DNA of 64,000 nt from Nitrosarchaeum sp. Lineage in GTDB: Archaea > Thermoproteota > Nitrososphaeria > Nitrososphaerales > Nitrosopumilaceae. The notes beneath the pieces were generated by a model that was given only the letters and a program-made list of their open reading frames with translations, did no database searches and was not told the origin of the DNA. Location of the stretch: contig JAIOOR010000024.1 in assembly GCA_021414365.1 (NCBI GenBank), positions 1-64,000 of the forward strand, given 5' to 3'. This document shows, one piece after another, positions 34,620 through 43,322 of the stretch. Both the position numbers and the translations under genes were made by a program. Position 1 is the first letter of the stretch. Each line of letters opens with the position of its first letter.

Positions 34620-36230
34620 TCAAAATACTTCTTTTGGGCGATATTCGCCAAAGACTTCTCTGAATGTGTTGCTGATTTCGCCAGTAGTGGCAAATGCTTT
34701 TGCAGCAGAAATTATGTAAGGCATCAAATTCTCATCAGTATCAGCTACACTTTTCATTGCAGATAATGCTTTTTCGAGTTTTGTATTATCTCGTGTTGAT
34801 CGTAGTTCTTTGAGTGCCTTTCTTTGCTGGATTTCTATTCTATCGTCAATTCTTAATAGTTCAGGAGACTTGCCTTCAACTTCGGAATACTTGTTTACAC
34901 CAACTATAACTCTGTCACCGGCATCTGCCTCTTTTTTGAGACGATATGCGTTTTGTCTAATCTCAGACTGGAAGAATCCTTTCTCAATTGCCTTAATAGA
35001 GCCACCCATTTTTTCAATTTGCTTTAGATACTTCCAGACATTTTCTTCGATTTGGTCACATAATTCCTCAAGATAGTATGAACCTGCCATGGGGTCGGCA
35101 GTTTTAGTAACTCCACTTTCATGAGCAACTATTTGCTGTGTTCTTAGTGCAATTTTTGCAGATTCCTGAGTTGGTAAAGCCAGTGCTTCGTCTCTAGAAT
35201 TTGTGTGAAGTGATTGTGTGCCACCAATTACTGCTGCCATTGTTTGTATGGCAACTCGTACAATGTTGTTATCTGGTTGTTGTGCAGTAAGTGATTCCCC
35301 ACTTGTTTGGGTATGAAATTTTAATTGCAAAGAACGAGGATCTTTTGCATGGAACTTTTCTTTGAGAATTTTAGCATAGACTTTTCTTGCAACTCTAAAC
35401 TTTGCAACTTCCTCAAAGAATTCAATTGTACAACAAAAGAAAAATGAAAGCCTGGGTGCAAAATCATCTATTTTTAGTCCTCTATCAAGACATGTCTGAA
35501 TATACGCAATAGCATTTGCAATGGTAAATGCAATCTCTTGTGTTGCAGTGCATCCAGCTTCTCTCATGTGGTATCCAGAGATAGATACAGGATACCATTG
35601 TGGGACTTTATCTGCACAATATCCAATCATGTCTCCAATTAATCGCATTGAAGGTAGTGGAGGGTAGATGTAGGTGTTTCTTGCAATGTATTCTTTGAGG
35701 ATATCGTTTTGTGTTGTACCTCTAAGTTCAGTGCTTTTGAATCCTTGAGATTCGCCTACTATGATATAGTATGCAAGTAAAGTTGATGCAGTAGAGTTGA
35801 TTGTCATTGAAGAGCTTACTTTACCAAGAGGAATTCCATCAAATGCAATCATCATGTCTTTTAGTGACGCAATTGAAACACCAACCTTTCCTACTTCACC
35901 CTCTGCAGGAGTGGAATCAGGGTCATGACCAATTTGAGTTGGAAGATCAAAGGCCATACTCAAACCAGTTTGTCCTTTTTCTAACATAAACTTGAATCGC
36001 TCATTAGTTAATTTTGCATCGCCAAAACCAGAATACTGCCTCATGGTCCAAAATCTTTCACGGAACATTTCAGGATGAATTCCTCTTGTGTAGGGATAAA
36101 CGCCAGAATCTTCTTTGATGTATTTCTTTGATGATCTATTGTAGATTCGCTTTACTGGAAAATTAGAATCAGTCACGTACTGCTTTGCAGGTTCTTTTTT
36201 TACTGTTTGTTTTTTTGCCATGTTTTTCAC
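34620..36230 (-). CDS. methylmalonyl-CoA mutase, large (catalytic) subunit
   Basis: 536 aa: the TIM-barrel half of the mutase without the B12 domain. Family blocks include YPYTRGIHPEMFRERFWTMR, QYSGFGDAKLTNERFKFML, GLSMAFDLPTQIGHDPDS, MTINSTASTLLAYYI and SLHTNSRDEALALPT. It binds methylmalonyl-CoA and rearranges it to succinyl-CoA with adenosylcobalamin held by the separate small subunit (41175-41597). The MeaB GTPase gene overlaps it by 4 nt upstream, so protector and enzyme are co-translated. A central reaction of the 3HP/4HB carbon-fixation cycle. Confidence 0.96.
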   Translation of the reverse strand: MKNMAKKQTVKKEPAKQYVTDSNFPVKRIYNRSSKKYIKEDSGVYPYTRGIHPEMFRERFWTMRQYSGFGDAKLTNERFKFMLEKGQTGLSMAFDLPTQIGHDPDSTPAEGEVGKVGVSIASLKDMMIAFDGIPLGKVSSSMTINSTASTLLAYYIIVGESQGFKSTELRGTTQNDILKEYIARNTYIYPPLPSMRLIGDMIGYCADKVPQWYPVSISGYHMREAGCTATQEIAFTIANAIAYIQTCLDRGLKIDDFAPRLSFFFCCTIEFFEEVAKFRVARKVYAKILKEKFHAKDPRSLQLKFHTQTSGESLTAQQPDNNIVRVAIQTMAAVIGGTQSLHTNSRDEALALPTQESAKIALRTQQIVAHESGVTKTADPMAGSYYLEELCDQIEENVWKYLKQIEKMGGSIKAIEKGFFQSEIRQNAYRLKKEADAGDRVIVGVNKYSEVEGKSPELLRIDDRIEIQQRKALKELRSTRDNTKLEKALSAMKSVADTDENLMPYIISAAKAFATTGEISNTFREVFGEYRPKEVF

Positions 36231-37141
36231 TTTATCAAAGACTTTGTAATTTTATCTGCTGCCTCAAAAGGATCCATTTTTTTTGATTGAATTTGTTTAA
36301 GATATTTTGAAAATGTTTTGTCAGTCTCTAGCATTAATTCGATCTTTTCATTCATATTATTTAAAATAATATCTTTTAATTCAGTCTCGAGTCTGAACAT
36401 ATCTTTTTCATGTTTATTTTTCTTTTTTATAGCCATCATTTCTTTTAGAGTTTTGGCAAATTCAGAGATTCCAGAGTTTTTCTTAACCGATGTCTTCAAA
36501 AACACAGTATTTTTTTCCGTTGAACCGACATATTCCCTAACTGCATCAAAGAGTTGATTTGCTCCATCAAGATCACTTTTGTTAACAAGATAAATATCTC
36601 CAATTTCAGTCAAACCAGCCTTTATGGTTTGAATGCTATCTCCAGTGTTTGGATTAAAAACAACAACTGTGATATCTGCAATATTTGAAATCTCAACTTC
36701 GGTTTGACCTGCACCTACACTTTCAATGATTATTGGATTAAATCCGGCATATTCTAAAATTCTAATGCTGTTTCTCAATGATCTAGAGATGGCTCCAGTT
36801 GCGCCCCTTGATGCAATACTGCGGATATAAGTTCCAGAATCAGTGGATTCAGTCATCCTAACTCTATCTCCCAATATTGCACCACCAGTAACATGACTTG
36901 TAGGGTCAATTGCAAGAACAGCTGGTTTTGTATGAAGTTTTTTTAATGCCACAGATGTTTTATTGATAAGTGAGCTTTTGCCAGCACCTGCAGGTCCAGT
37001 GATTCCAATGATTGATGCATTTCCAGTCTCTCTGAAAATTTTTTTTAATAATTTTCTTGCCTCAATGGGATCATTTTCAACTATTGAGATAGCTTTGGCA
37101 ATTGCACCTCGTTTGCCTTTTTTTAAATCAGAAATATCCAA
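36227..37141 (-). CDS. meaB: methylmalonyl-CoA mutase-associated GTPase (MeaB/ArgK family)
   Basis: 304 aa. G3E P-loop GTPase motifs: ITGPAGAGKSSLINK (Walker A), AIDPTSHVTGGAILGDRVRM (switch), IIESVGAGQTEVEI (Walker B region) and VNKSDLDGA (base specificity). The C-terminal helices are a dimerisation arm. MeaB loads and protects the adenosylcobalamin of methylmalonyl-CoA mutase. Its stop overlaps the start of the mutase large subunit by 4 nt, the classic arrangement. Confidence 0.96.
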   Translation of the reverse strand: MDISDLKKGKRGAIAKAISIVENDPIEARKLLKKIFRETGNASIIGITGPAGAGKSSLINKTSVALKKLHTKPAVLAIDPTSHVTGGAILGDRVRMTESTDSGTYIRSIASRGATGAISRSLRNSIRILEYAGFNPIIIESVGAGQTEVEISNIADITVVVFNPNTGDSIQTIKAGLTEIGDIYLVNKSDLDGANQLFDAVREYVGSTEKNTVFLKTSVKKNSGISEFAKTLKEMMAIKKKNKHEKDMFRLETELKDIILNNMNEKIELMLETDKTFSKYLKQIQSKKMDPFEAADKITKSLIK

Positions 37142-37185
37142 TACAATATAATTTTTGCAAGGTGCAATAAAATCTTGTTTGTGAT

Positions 37186-37590
37186 CTATGGGTTTCCATA
37201 AATGATTGGAGGTGCAGGTTCTCCATATGGATGAATTTCTGTTTTCAGAGAAACTTTACCGAGTTCTTGATGATCTATTAGAAATGTCACAGGGTGTACT
37301 TGCCACCCATATTTTGGGACTACTGGAAACTGTACGGTTTCTACAAATTTAGAACCAGACAAAGTCTTTTGATATGATTCATCCATTCCCAAAATTTCTA
37401 AAACTACATGATTAGTCTTTTCTGATTTATCATGATATGATATCTCTACATATCCTGCGTCATAGTATGTTGCATCAATTTCAAATGTAGATTTTATTAT
37501 ATCTCTATTTGGGCTAGCACCAGAAAGAAACAACAATGCTAGAACAGTGATTACAGCAATAGAAATTGCAGGGATTATTTTTTTTGCCAT
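37186..37590 (-). CDS. membrane-anchored or secreted small protein of unknown function
   Basis: 134 aa. An N-terminal hydrophobic helix (IIPAISIAVITVLALLFLSG) acts as signal or anchor. The remaining ~105 residues are beta-rich (FEIDATYYDAGYVEISYHDK; FLIDHQELGKVSLKTEIHPY) without cysteines. It follows the M1 aminopeptidase gene by 3 nt on the same strand, so it shares its transcript. Unrecognised; a small extracellular beta domain is the most one can say. Confidence 0.65.
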   Translation of the reverse strand: MAKKIIPAISIAVITVLALLFLSGASPNRDIIKSTFEIDATYYDAGYVEISYHDKSEKTNHVVLEILGMDESYQKTLSGSKFVETVQFPVVPKYGWQVHPVTFLIDHQELGKVSLKTEIHPYGEPAPPIIYGNP

Positions 37591-37593
37591 AAG

Positions 37594-40092
37594 TTATGGT
37601 GTGAATTCTTTTCTCATGCTACGCAAAAATTTGGAGTTTATTCTAATTCTCTCAAGTGTTTGCTCTTGTGTTCTTTCAGTTCCAGGAGTAGGATTCTTTT
37701 TGAAAAACTGACGAATTTCTTTTTCCATAGAGTCATCTGCAACAGATGAAATACTTGCAACAATTCTATTAAACAGTGGATTTCCCTTGCCAACTTTTTT
37801 GCTTAACTTTGACCAGTTAGTCTTAAGCCATGGCCATAGAATTTTTTTGCCATATGGATTGGCAGCTACTTTCATGATTGGAAGCTGCATGTTTTGAGAG
37901 CGAACCTCAGGTGTTTGTGAGAAATTCAATGACTTTAGCAATAGTTTTTCGTCTTTAAAGCTGCACATTGCTCCAAGGAATCTGAGTTTTTCCTCCATGG
38001 TTTTTGCGTTTCTGTAAAGACGTGTTAGTTCATCATGAGTTTTGGAATTTCCATTCCATGCCACTACAGAACAGACAGGTTCTACTAAATCAGGAGATAG
38101 AGAAGAAGGATTTTTCAAGAATTGTTTGTATCTACTTTGAGATTCTATTGTAACTTCATCATCATCTAATCTACCTAATGTAGAAATGACCAAACCTCGC
38201 ATCATGGCATCAGTATGCTTGTCTGTTTTTTTAGGAGTCCATCCCAAGTCATGTAAGATCTTTTTTAGATAATTCACAGTGTAACTTTTAATCTCTGAAG
38301 AAAAGTCTTCTCCAAATGCTCTAAAATACAATGAAGACAAGTTATGTGCGACATTTACAGACGCAAGATAGCTGTCCTCATCATAGTATGCATCAGAAAA
38401 ATCAAGATAGTTGCGAACCGTGTCATCTCCAGAGATACAAAGTGAAAACAGATCATTTTGAATTGCCCATCTATCAATTGGGGGGATTTGTTTTTGATCT
38501 ACAAGCATTTTTAGATCAAGTAAAGTGCTCGCGTCGTACTTTACACGATAGAATCCTTTTCTTCCAAAATTTGCTACAAATCCAATGTTATCTTTGGGCA
38601 ATTTTACAGACAGGGATTTTTTTGTAAAAAGTTTCTGGAATAATTGATCTTTTAATCCGACAGAGAGTGGGATTGACCACAATCCCCTGTGTAATTTTTT
38701 GTCAGACTCTGACAGGTATCTTCTTTGCTTAAGATGTATGATGGAATCTTGTTTTTTGATTTCAACTACTGGGAATCCTGGTTGTTTTAGCCATGTAGAT
38801 ACCATAGAACGCACAGGCATTTTAGAAACTTTACCTATTGCATCCCAAAGATCCTGACCTTCAGCATTTTTGTATTTGAAATCAGCAAGATAGTGTTTTA
38901 GTCCTTTTTGGAAATTTGATTCGCCCACATAATTTTCCAGCATTCTCAAAACACATCCTCCCTTATCATAAGAAATGGCATCAAAGATTTCACGAATTTC
39001 GGATGTAGAGTTTACTTTGACATCAATTGGGTGCGTACTTTTTAGCGAATCCAGTCCCATGGCGATATTCATTGCATCTTCAACGAATTGATTCCACAAG
39101 TCCCATTCGGGATAAAACTTGTCGACAAACTTTGTTGCCATAAATGTTGCAAAACTCTCATTGAGCCACAAGTCATTCCACCATTTCATTGTGACAAGAT
39201 TTCCAAACCACTGGTGTGCAATCTCATGTGAGATAACTTCGGCGATGTATTGTTTTGTTCTAGTTGAAGAGGTCTTTGGATCATAAAGCAAAATTGTTTC
39301 TCTAAAAGTTATTGCACCCCAGTTCTCCATTGCACCTGCTGCAAAATCCGGGATTGCTATCAAATCTAATTTAGGCAAAGGATATTTTATTCCAAAATAT
39401 TTCTCATATGACGATAGCAGTTTCTTTCCAAGTTCAAGTGCATACTTGCCTTTTGATTTATTCCCCTTTGTTGTAATTACACGAACTTGGATTTTTCCAG
39501 TTTTACCTGTAAGATATTCAAACTCACCTACTGCAAGATAAATAAGATATGTGGACATTATTGGAGTTTTTGCAAATTTGTACAGAGTTTTATTTTTTAT
39601 CTTCTTTTTTGAAATGATGGGCATGTTAGAAATTGCAGAAAACTTGTTTTCAGCAATTATTGAAATATCAAATGTTGCTTTGGCTTCAGGTTCATCCCAA
39701 CATGGAAATGCTCTTCTTGCATCAGCTGCCTCAAATTGGGATGTCGCAAGATATTTTGTTTTACCATTTTGTTTGTATTGACTTCGATAGAATCCAAGCA
39801 ATCTATCATTTAATTCTCCAGCAAATTCAATTTCAACAAAAGCAGTATCATGGATTTTATTTTTAATTAAAATTGTCAGTTCTTCTTTTTTTGGATCAGT
39901 TTTGGTGATGGCCTTTTCAGAAATACCATTATGAATAACAAAACATGATTTTATCTTGAGTTCTGCGCAATGCATCGTAATTGAATTTACAGATTCTTTG
40001 CATTCTATGGTGATTTTTTCCTTTCCATTAAATGTGAAATTTTTGAAAATAGGCTCAAATTCAAGCACATAATTTTTTGGAATTACCTTCAC
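37594..40092 (-). CDS. M1 family zinc aminopeptidase (tricorn-factor F2/F3-like)
   Basis: 832 aa. It has the exopeptidase motif GAMENWGAI and the zinc site HEIAHQWFGNLVTMKWWNDL, completed by the Glu of WLNESFATF. N-terminal beta domain, thermolysin-like catalytic domain and the C-terminal helical ERAP1-like domain are all present and full length. It removes N-terminal residues from peptides released by the proteasome or tricorn-like systems. No signal peptide, so cytosolic. First gene of a two-gene unit. Confidence 0.95.
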   Translation of the reverse strand: MKVIPKNYVLEFEPIFKNFTFNGKEKITIECKESVNSITMHCAELKIKSCFVIHNGISEKAITKTDPKKEELTILIKNKIHDTAFVEIEFAGELNDRLLGFYRSQYKQNGKTKYLATSQFEAADARRAFPCWDEPEAKATFDISIIAENKFSAISNMPIISKKKIKNKTLYKFAKTPIMSTYLIYLAVGEFEYLTGKTGKIQVRVITTKGNKSKGKYALELGKKLLSSYEKYFGIKYPLPKLDLIAIPDFAAGAMENWGAITFRETILLYDPKTSSTRTKQYIAEVISHEIAHQWFGNLVTMKWWNDLWLNESFATFMATKFVDKFYPEWDLWNQFVEDAMNIAMGLDSLKSTHPIDVKVNSTSEIREIFDAISYDKGGCVLRMLENYVGESNFQKGLKHYLADFKYKNAEGQDLWDAIGKVSKMPVRSMVSTWLKQPGFPVVEIKKQDSIIHLKQRRYLSESDKKLHRGLWSIPLSVGLKDQLFQKLFTKKSLSVKLPKDNIGFVANFGRKGFYRVKYDASTLLDLKMLVDQKQIPPIDRWAIQNDLFSLCISGDDTVRNYLDFSDAYYDEDSYLASVNVAHNLSSLYFRAFGEDFSSEIKSYTVNYLKKILHDLGWTPKKTDKHTDAMMRGLVISTLGRLDDDEVTIESQSRYKQFLKNPSSLSPDLVEPVCSVVAWNGNSKTHDELTRLYRNAKTMEEKLRFLGAMCSFKDEKLLLKSLNFSQTPEVRSQNMQLPIMKVAANPYGKKILWPWLKTNWSKLSKKVGKGNPLFNRIVASISSVADDSMEKEIRQFFKKNPTPGTERTQEQTLERIRINSKFLRSMRKEFTP

Positions 40093-40158
40093 AGTAAGGG
40101 TACTTTGCTAGCGCCTTATGTAAATTTCTAATAATGAAAAAAAGAAGAGAAGATCGAC

Positions 40159-40166
40159 TTTATATT
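40159..40166 (+). promoter_or_regulatory. TATA box for the VOC protein gene
   Basis: TTTATATT lies about 34 nt before the ATG at 40197 and downstream of an earlier in-frame ATG (40134), which argues that the earlier ATG is not used. Confidence 0.45.
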
Positions 40167-40196
40167 ATTAATAACTATGAATTACCAGAAATAATC

Positions 40197-40577
40197 ATGT
40201 CAAGAATTCTAAAAGCAACTTCAATGGATCATGTTAACATGACAGTAAAAAATTTAGAAGAAAGTGTAAAGTTTTACAAAGATCTTTTTGGTTTTGAAAT
40301 TAAAAAAGAGCAGCCAGATGATAAATCCAAAATTATAGGCAATGATAACATCAAACTATGTCTTTATGAAGATCCAGACATGGAACCGGAAGGAGCTATT
40401 GCTCATTTTGGATTTCATGTAGAAAATTTTGATGAGATTATGGAGATTTGTAAGTCATTAGATGTCAAGATTTACTATGATGGTCCAGTTCAATTTGAAA
40501 AATCCAGATCAGTGTATATCTGTGACCCAAATGGATACGACATTGAGCTAAGCGAAGTTCCGGGTGGCGGACTATAA
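40197..40577 (+). CDS. VOC/glyoxalase superfamily protein
   Basis: 126 aa from the ATG beginning MSRILKATSMDHVNMTVKN. Glyoxalase-like halves: MDHVNMTVKNLEESVKFYKD with LFGFEI, and IAHFGFHVENFDEIMEICKS with VYICDPNGYDIELSEV. Likely metal ligands are His33 of the full frame (DHVN), the His of HFGFHV and the late Glu (ELSE). It could be a lactoylglutathione lyase-like or dioxygenase-like enzyme; the substrate is unassigned. Confidence 0.85.
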   Translation: MSRILKATSMDHVNMTVKNLEESVKFYKDLFGFEIKKEQPDDKSKIIGNDNIKLCLYEDPDMEPEGAIAHFGFHVENFDEIMEICKSLDVKIYYDGPVQFEKSRSVYICDPNGYDIELSEVPGGGL

Positions 40578-40679
40578 TTAATGAATCAAAATTAAAAAAC
40601 ATGTTTCATTTATTATTATTGGATTGATAATATTTTAGAATTTACAAAAACAAATTATTTAAGATATTTTTGTTAGAGT

Positions 40680-41084
40680 CTATCTTGCTTTTCGAGTAAA
40701 TCCAGGTTCAATATTACAATTAGAGGCAGAGGAGGTTTGAAATTTTTTATTTTCTTGTTTCTTTTTGTTTTTTGATTCGATATTGAGAACCACTTTGAAA
40801 ACTTTTTCCCCGGTTGGTTTCACTTTTTGGGTCTCAGTGTAAACGATGTTAGATGGAGAAGTGTTTTTTGTGATTTTCTTTTTATTTTTTGGCTTGTCAC
40901 TATCAGTTGGATTTTTTTGTGTCCATTTTATATTATTAATGTCAGTTGAAGAGGAACGCTCAATATTATAAGTTCCAAATGATTTAATCATATTTCTTTG
41001 ATTTGGATTACAAACATAAGCGTATGGATGGAGTTTAGAATCCAAATTGTCATCATAGGATGCCTTCAAGAAATAGGTTTTCAC
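40680..41084 (-). CDS. basic low-complexity protein of unknown function
   Basis: 134 aa, unrecognised. A short ordered start (MKTYFLKASYDDNLDSKLHP) is followed by a Lys/Asn/Ser/Thr-rich, probably disordered middle (NPTDSDKPKNKKKITKNTSP; SKNKKKQENKKFQTSS). Two cysteines only. No membrane helix. It stands alone between the VOC gene and the divergent mutase small-subunit gene. It is probably real given the length and clean start, but support is modest. Confidence 0.5.
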   Translation of the reverse strand: MKTYFLKASYDDNLDSKLHPYAYVCNPNQRNMIKSFGTYNIERSSSTDINNIKWTQKNPTDSDKPKNKKKITKNTSPSNIVYTETQKVKPTGEKVFKVVLNIESKNKKKQENKKFQTSSASNCNIEPGFTRKAR

Positions 41085-41146
41085 CCGTTTTTGATATTTT
41101 AGTAGAATTCTGCTTTGTTTTCTGATGTCGAAAATCAGATAAAGGC

Positions 41147-41154
41147 TTTAAAAT
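41147..41154 (+). promoter_or_regulatory. TATA box for mutase small subunit (leaderless)
   Basis: TTTAAAAT centred 25 nt before the ATG at 41175, the standard distance for a leaderless archaeal message. Confidence 0.55.
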
Positions 41155-41174
41155 AATGACTAACAAGCACAAAC

Positions 41175-41597
41175 ATGAAACAAAAGACAGCCTCCAGACG
41201 TGTCAAGATACTAGTTGCCAAGCTAGGTTTGGACGGTCACGATAGAGGGGCTCTAGTGTTATGTAGGGCATTTAGAGATGCTGGAATGGAGGTAATTTAC
41301 TCTGGTCTTTTTGCAACTCCGGATAGAGTTGCACAGATTGCAGAAGACGAAGATGTGGATGCAATTGCAATGAGTTTACTCAATGGTGCACATGGAACAT
41401 TGTTTCCAAGAGTAGTGCAAGCATTAAACAAAAAAGGAATCAAAGATGTGTTAGTAGTTGGTGGCGGAGTCATTCCTGAAGAAGACAAAAAGGATCTCAA
41501 AAAATCCGGAGTAGATGAGGTATTTGGACCAGGCACACCACTAAAAGACATAATTGATCACATCACAACTGGTGTTTCTAAATTAAGAAAAATCTAA
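41175..41597 (+). CDS. methylmalonyl-CoA mutase, B12-binding small subunit
   Basis: 140 aa, a stand-alone cobalamin-binding domain. It carries LGLDGHDRGALVLCRAF (DxHxxG motif, His as lower axial cobalt ligand), a SLLNGAHGTLFPRVVQAL helix and the GGGVIPEEDK loop with FGPGTPL. It delivers adenosylcobalamin to the large subunit encoded about 5 kb away on the other strand. Its stop is 3 nt from the convergent stop of the ketol-acid reductoisomerase gene. Confidence 0.96.
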   Translation: MKQKTASRRVKILVAKLGLDGHDRGALVLCRAFRDAGMEVIYSGLFATPDRVAQIAEDEDVDAIAMSLLNGAHGTLFPRVVQALNKKGIKDVLVVGGGVIPEEDKKDLKKSGVDEVFGPGTPLKDIIDHITTGVSKLRKI

Positions 41598-41600
41598 AAA

Positions 41601-42599
41601 TTATTCTTTCGAATCAGGCCACATCATTTTACGCATTTGTTTTCCAACTTTTTCTATTTGATGTGCTTCTGTTTCTTTCATGTATTTATCAAATGAATCC
41701 TTACCATGTTTCTTGTATTCACCAATCCATTCTTCGTTAAATGTGCCATCTTGAATCATTTTAAGAACTTTTTTCATTTGTTTTTTAGTGTCATTGGTAA
41801 TTACCATTGGGCCGCGTGTTAAACCACCATATCGTGCAGTTTCACTAACGCGTCTCCACATTCCATTGATTCCATATCGTTGAATCATATCTACAATTAA
41901 TTTTAACTCGTGTAAAACCTCAAAGTATGCAATTTCTGGTTGATATCCAGCTTCTACAAGTGTTTCAAATGCAGCTTTTACCATTGATGCAGAACCACCA
42001 CAAAGATCGGCTTGTTCTCCAAACCAATCAGTTTCAACTTCTTCTTGAAAAGTTGTCTTGATTAATCCAGCACGTGCACTGCCAATTGCTTTTGCAATTC
42101 CCAGTGTTCTATCCCAAGCTTTTCCAGTAAAATCTTGATGTACTGCAACAATTGAAGGAGTTCCAAATTTTTCAAGATAAGTTTCTCTTACTTTAGAACC
42201 TGGTCCTTTAGGTGCAACCATGATAATATCAACATTTTTTGGAGCATCAATCCATTTCCAATGAATTGCAGCTGCATGTGAAAATGATAATGCTTTTCCT
42301 TCAGAGAGATTTGGTCCAATTTCATCTTTGTAAACTTGTGATTGGATCATATCAGGAAGTAAAACGTGAATAATGTCGGCTTTTTTGCATGCATCAGATA
42401 CAGACATGACGGTATGACCATCAGCCTTTGCCTTTTTCCAGCTTTTTCCACCTTTTTTAAGACCTACAATTACATTCAGACCAGAATCTTTCATGTTGTT
42501 GGCTTGGGCATCGCCTTGAATGCCATAACCGATAACAGCTATGGTTTGACGCTTTAGTGGAGCTAAACTGATGTCTTTATCTTTCCATGTTTTTGCCAT
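41601..42599 (-). CDS. ilvC: ketol-acid reductoisomerase
   Basis: 332 aa from the ATG beginning MAKTWKDKDISLAPLKRQT; a slightly longer in-frame start at 42611 is less likely. The Rossmann NADP site is IAVIGYGIQGDAQANNMKDS; the substrate blocks include MVAPKGPGSKVRETY, FGEQADLCGGSASMVKAAFE and the knotted C-terminal domain ending SETARYGGLTRGPMV. It makes 2,3-dihydroxy-isovalerate/methylvalerate for valine, leucine and isoleucine synthesis. Class I length. Confidence 0.96.
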   Translation of the reverse strand: MAKTWKDKDISLAPLKRQTIAVIGYGIQGDAQANNMKDSGLNVIVGLKKGGKSWKKAKADGHTVMSVSDACKKADIIHVLLPDMIQSQVYKDEIGPNLSEGKALSFSHAAAIHWKWIDAPKNVDIIMVAPKGPGSKVRETYLEKFGTPSIVAVHQDFTGKAWDRTLGIAKAIGSARAGLIKTTFQEEVETDWFGEQADLCGGSASMVKAAFETLVEAGYQPEIAYFEVLHELKLIVDMIQRYGINGMWRRVSETARYGGLTRGPMVITNDTKKQMKKVLKMIQDGTFNEEWIGEYKKHGKDSFDKYMKETEAHQIEKVGKQMRKMMWPDSKE

Positions 42600-42638
42600 G
42601 ATAATACACAAAATATTGCAAATATTAACTATAGAATT

Positions 42639-42758
42639 TCAAATTTGTATTATTTTATTGCATCCACGGCATTTTACAGTAACCACATCACCGGGTAATC
42701 GTTGAAATCTCTTTGAACCGCAATTAGGACAAATAGGACAAGCACGTACTGGTTCCAT
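42639..42758 (-). CDS. 39 aa zinc-ribbon protein coupled to NMN adenylyltransferase
   Basis: Small ORF MEPVRACPICPNCGSKRFQR followed by LPGDVVTVKCRGCNKIIQI. It has Cys7, Cys10, Cys13 and the pair Cys30-x2-Cys33, a zinc-ribbon of the kind found in rubredoxin-like and translation or RNA polymerase-related miniproteins. Its ATG overlaps the stop of the NMN adenylyltransferase gene by one nucleotide (TAATG), so the two are probably co-translated. Unnamed family. Confidence 0.7.
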   Translation of the reverse strand: MEPVRACPICPNCGSKRFQRLPGDVVTVKCRGCNKIIQI

Positions 42759-43288
42759 TAATGCTCAGTAGGTTTTGTATCTGATTTAGATATTATGTCT
42801 AGTCTCTTTTTTGCATTGATTTTTTCTAAAAATCCAACAACAGCTGGTGGAACAAGGTTTTGCCATTTATCGTCATTTATTATCATTGATCTGATTCGAG
42901 TCGCGTTAAATTGTGGTCTGTCTAAAAATTTTGGCGATACAGCATTGATTGCAGAGTCTGCAAGTAACATTTTGACATAATCATTTCCACTGTACACTTT
43001 ATCAAAATGAGGCAATGTAGATTTTAGATAAGAGGCCCAGGTTGCAATATTGAATTGATTTTCAATTGCTAAAACAAAACATCGAGACAAATCAACATCG
43101 GATTCTTTTAAAGAGTTGTGAATCATTTCAATTCTTTCACCAGCTGTAAATGGGTCTTTTTCCAAATAATTGAATTGAGAGCTAGTTATCGCAATTATTA
43201 CTTCGTCACATTCATCAAGAATTTGTTTTACCAAATTCAAGTGTCCCAAGTGGAAAGGCTGAAACCTTCCCATCATCAATCCACGCAT
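42758..43288 (-). CDS. nadM: nicotinamide-nucleotide adenylyltransferase (archaeal NadM)
   Basis: 176 aa. Nucleotidyltransferase motifs: GRFQPFHLGH (HxGH at the end) at residues 8-17, and the C-terminal ISxTxIR-equivalent FNATRIRSMI. EKDPFTAGERIEMI is typical of the archaeal branch. It joins NMN and ATP to give NAD+. The start codon is ATG with MRGLMMGRF. Together with nadE at 60076 this gives two late steps of NAD synthesis in the window. Confidence 0.94.
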   Translation of the reverse strand: MRGLMMGRFQPFHLGHLNLVKQILDECDEVIIAITSSQFNYLEKDPFTAGERIEMIHNSLKESDVDLSRCFVLAIENQFNIATWASYLKSTLPHFDKVYSGNDYVKMLLADSAINAVSPKFLDRPQFNATRIRSMIINDDKWQNLVPPAVVGFLEKINAKKRLDIISKSDTKPTEH

Positions 43289-43322
43289 GTATTTTGATAA
43301 ATTTTGATTTAATTAAATCAGT

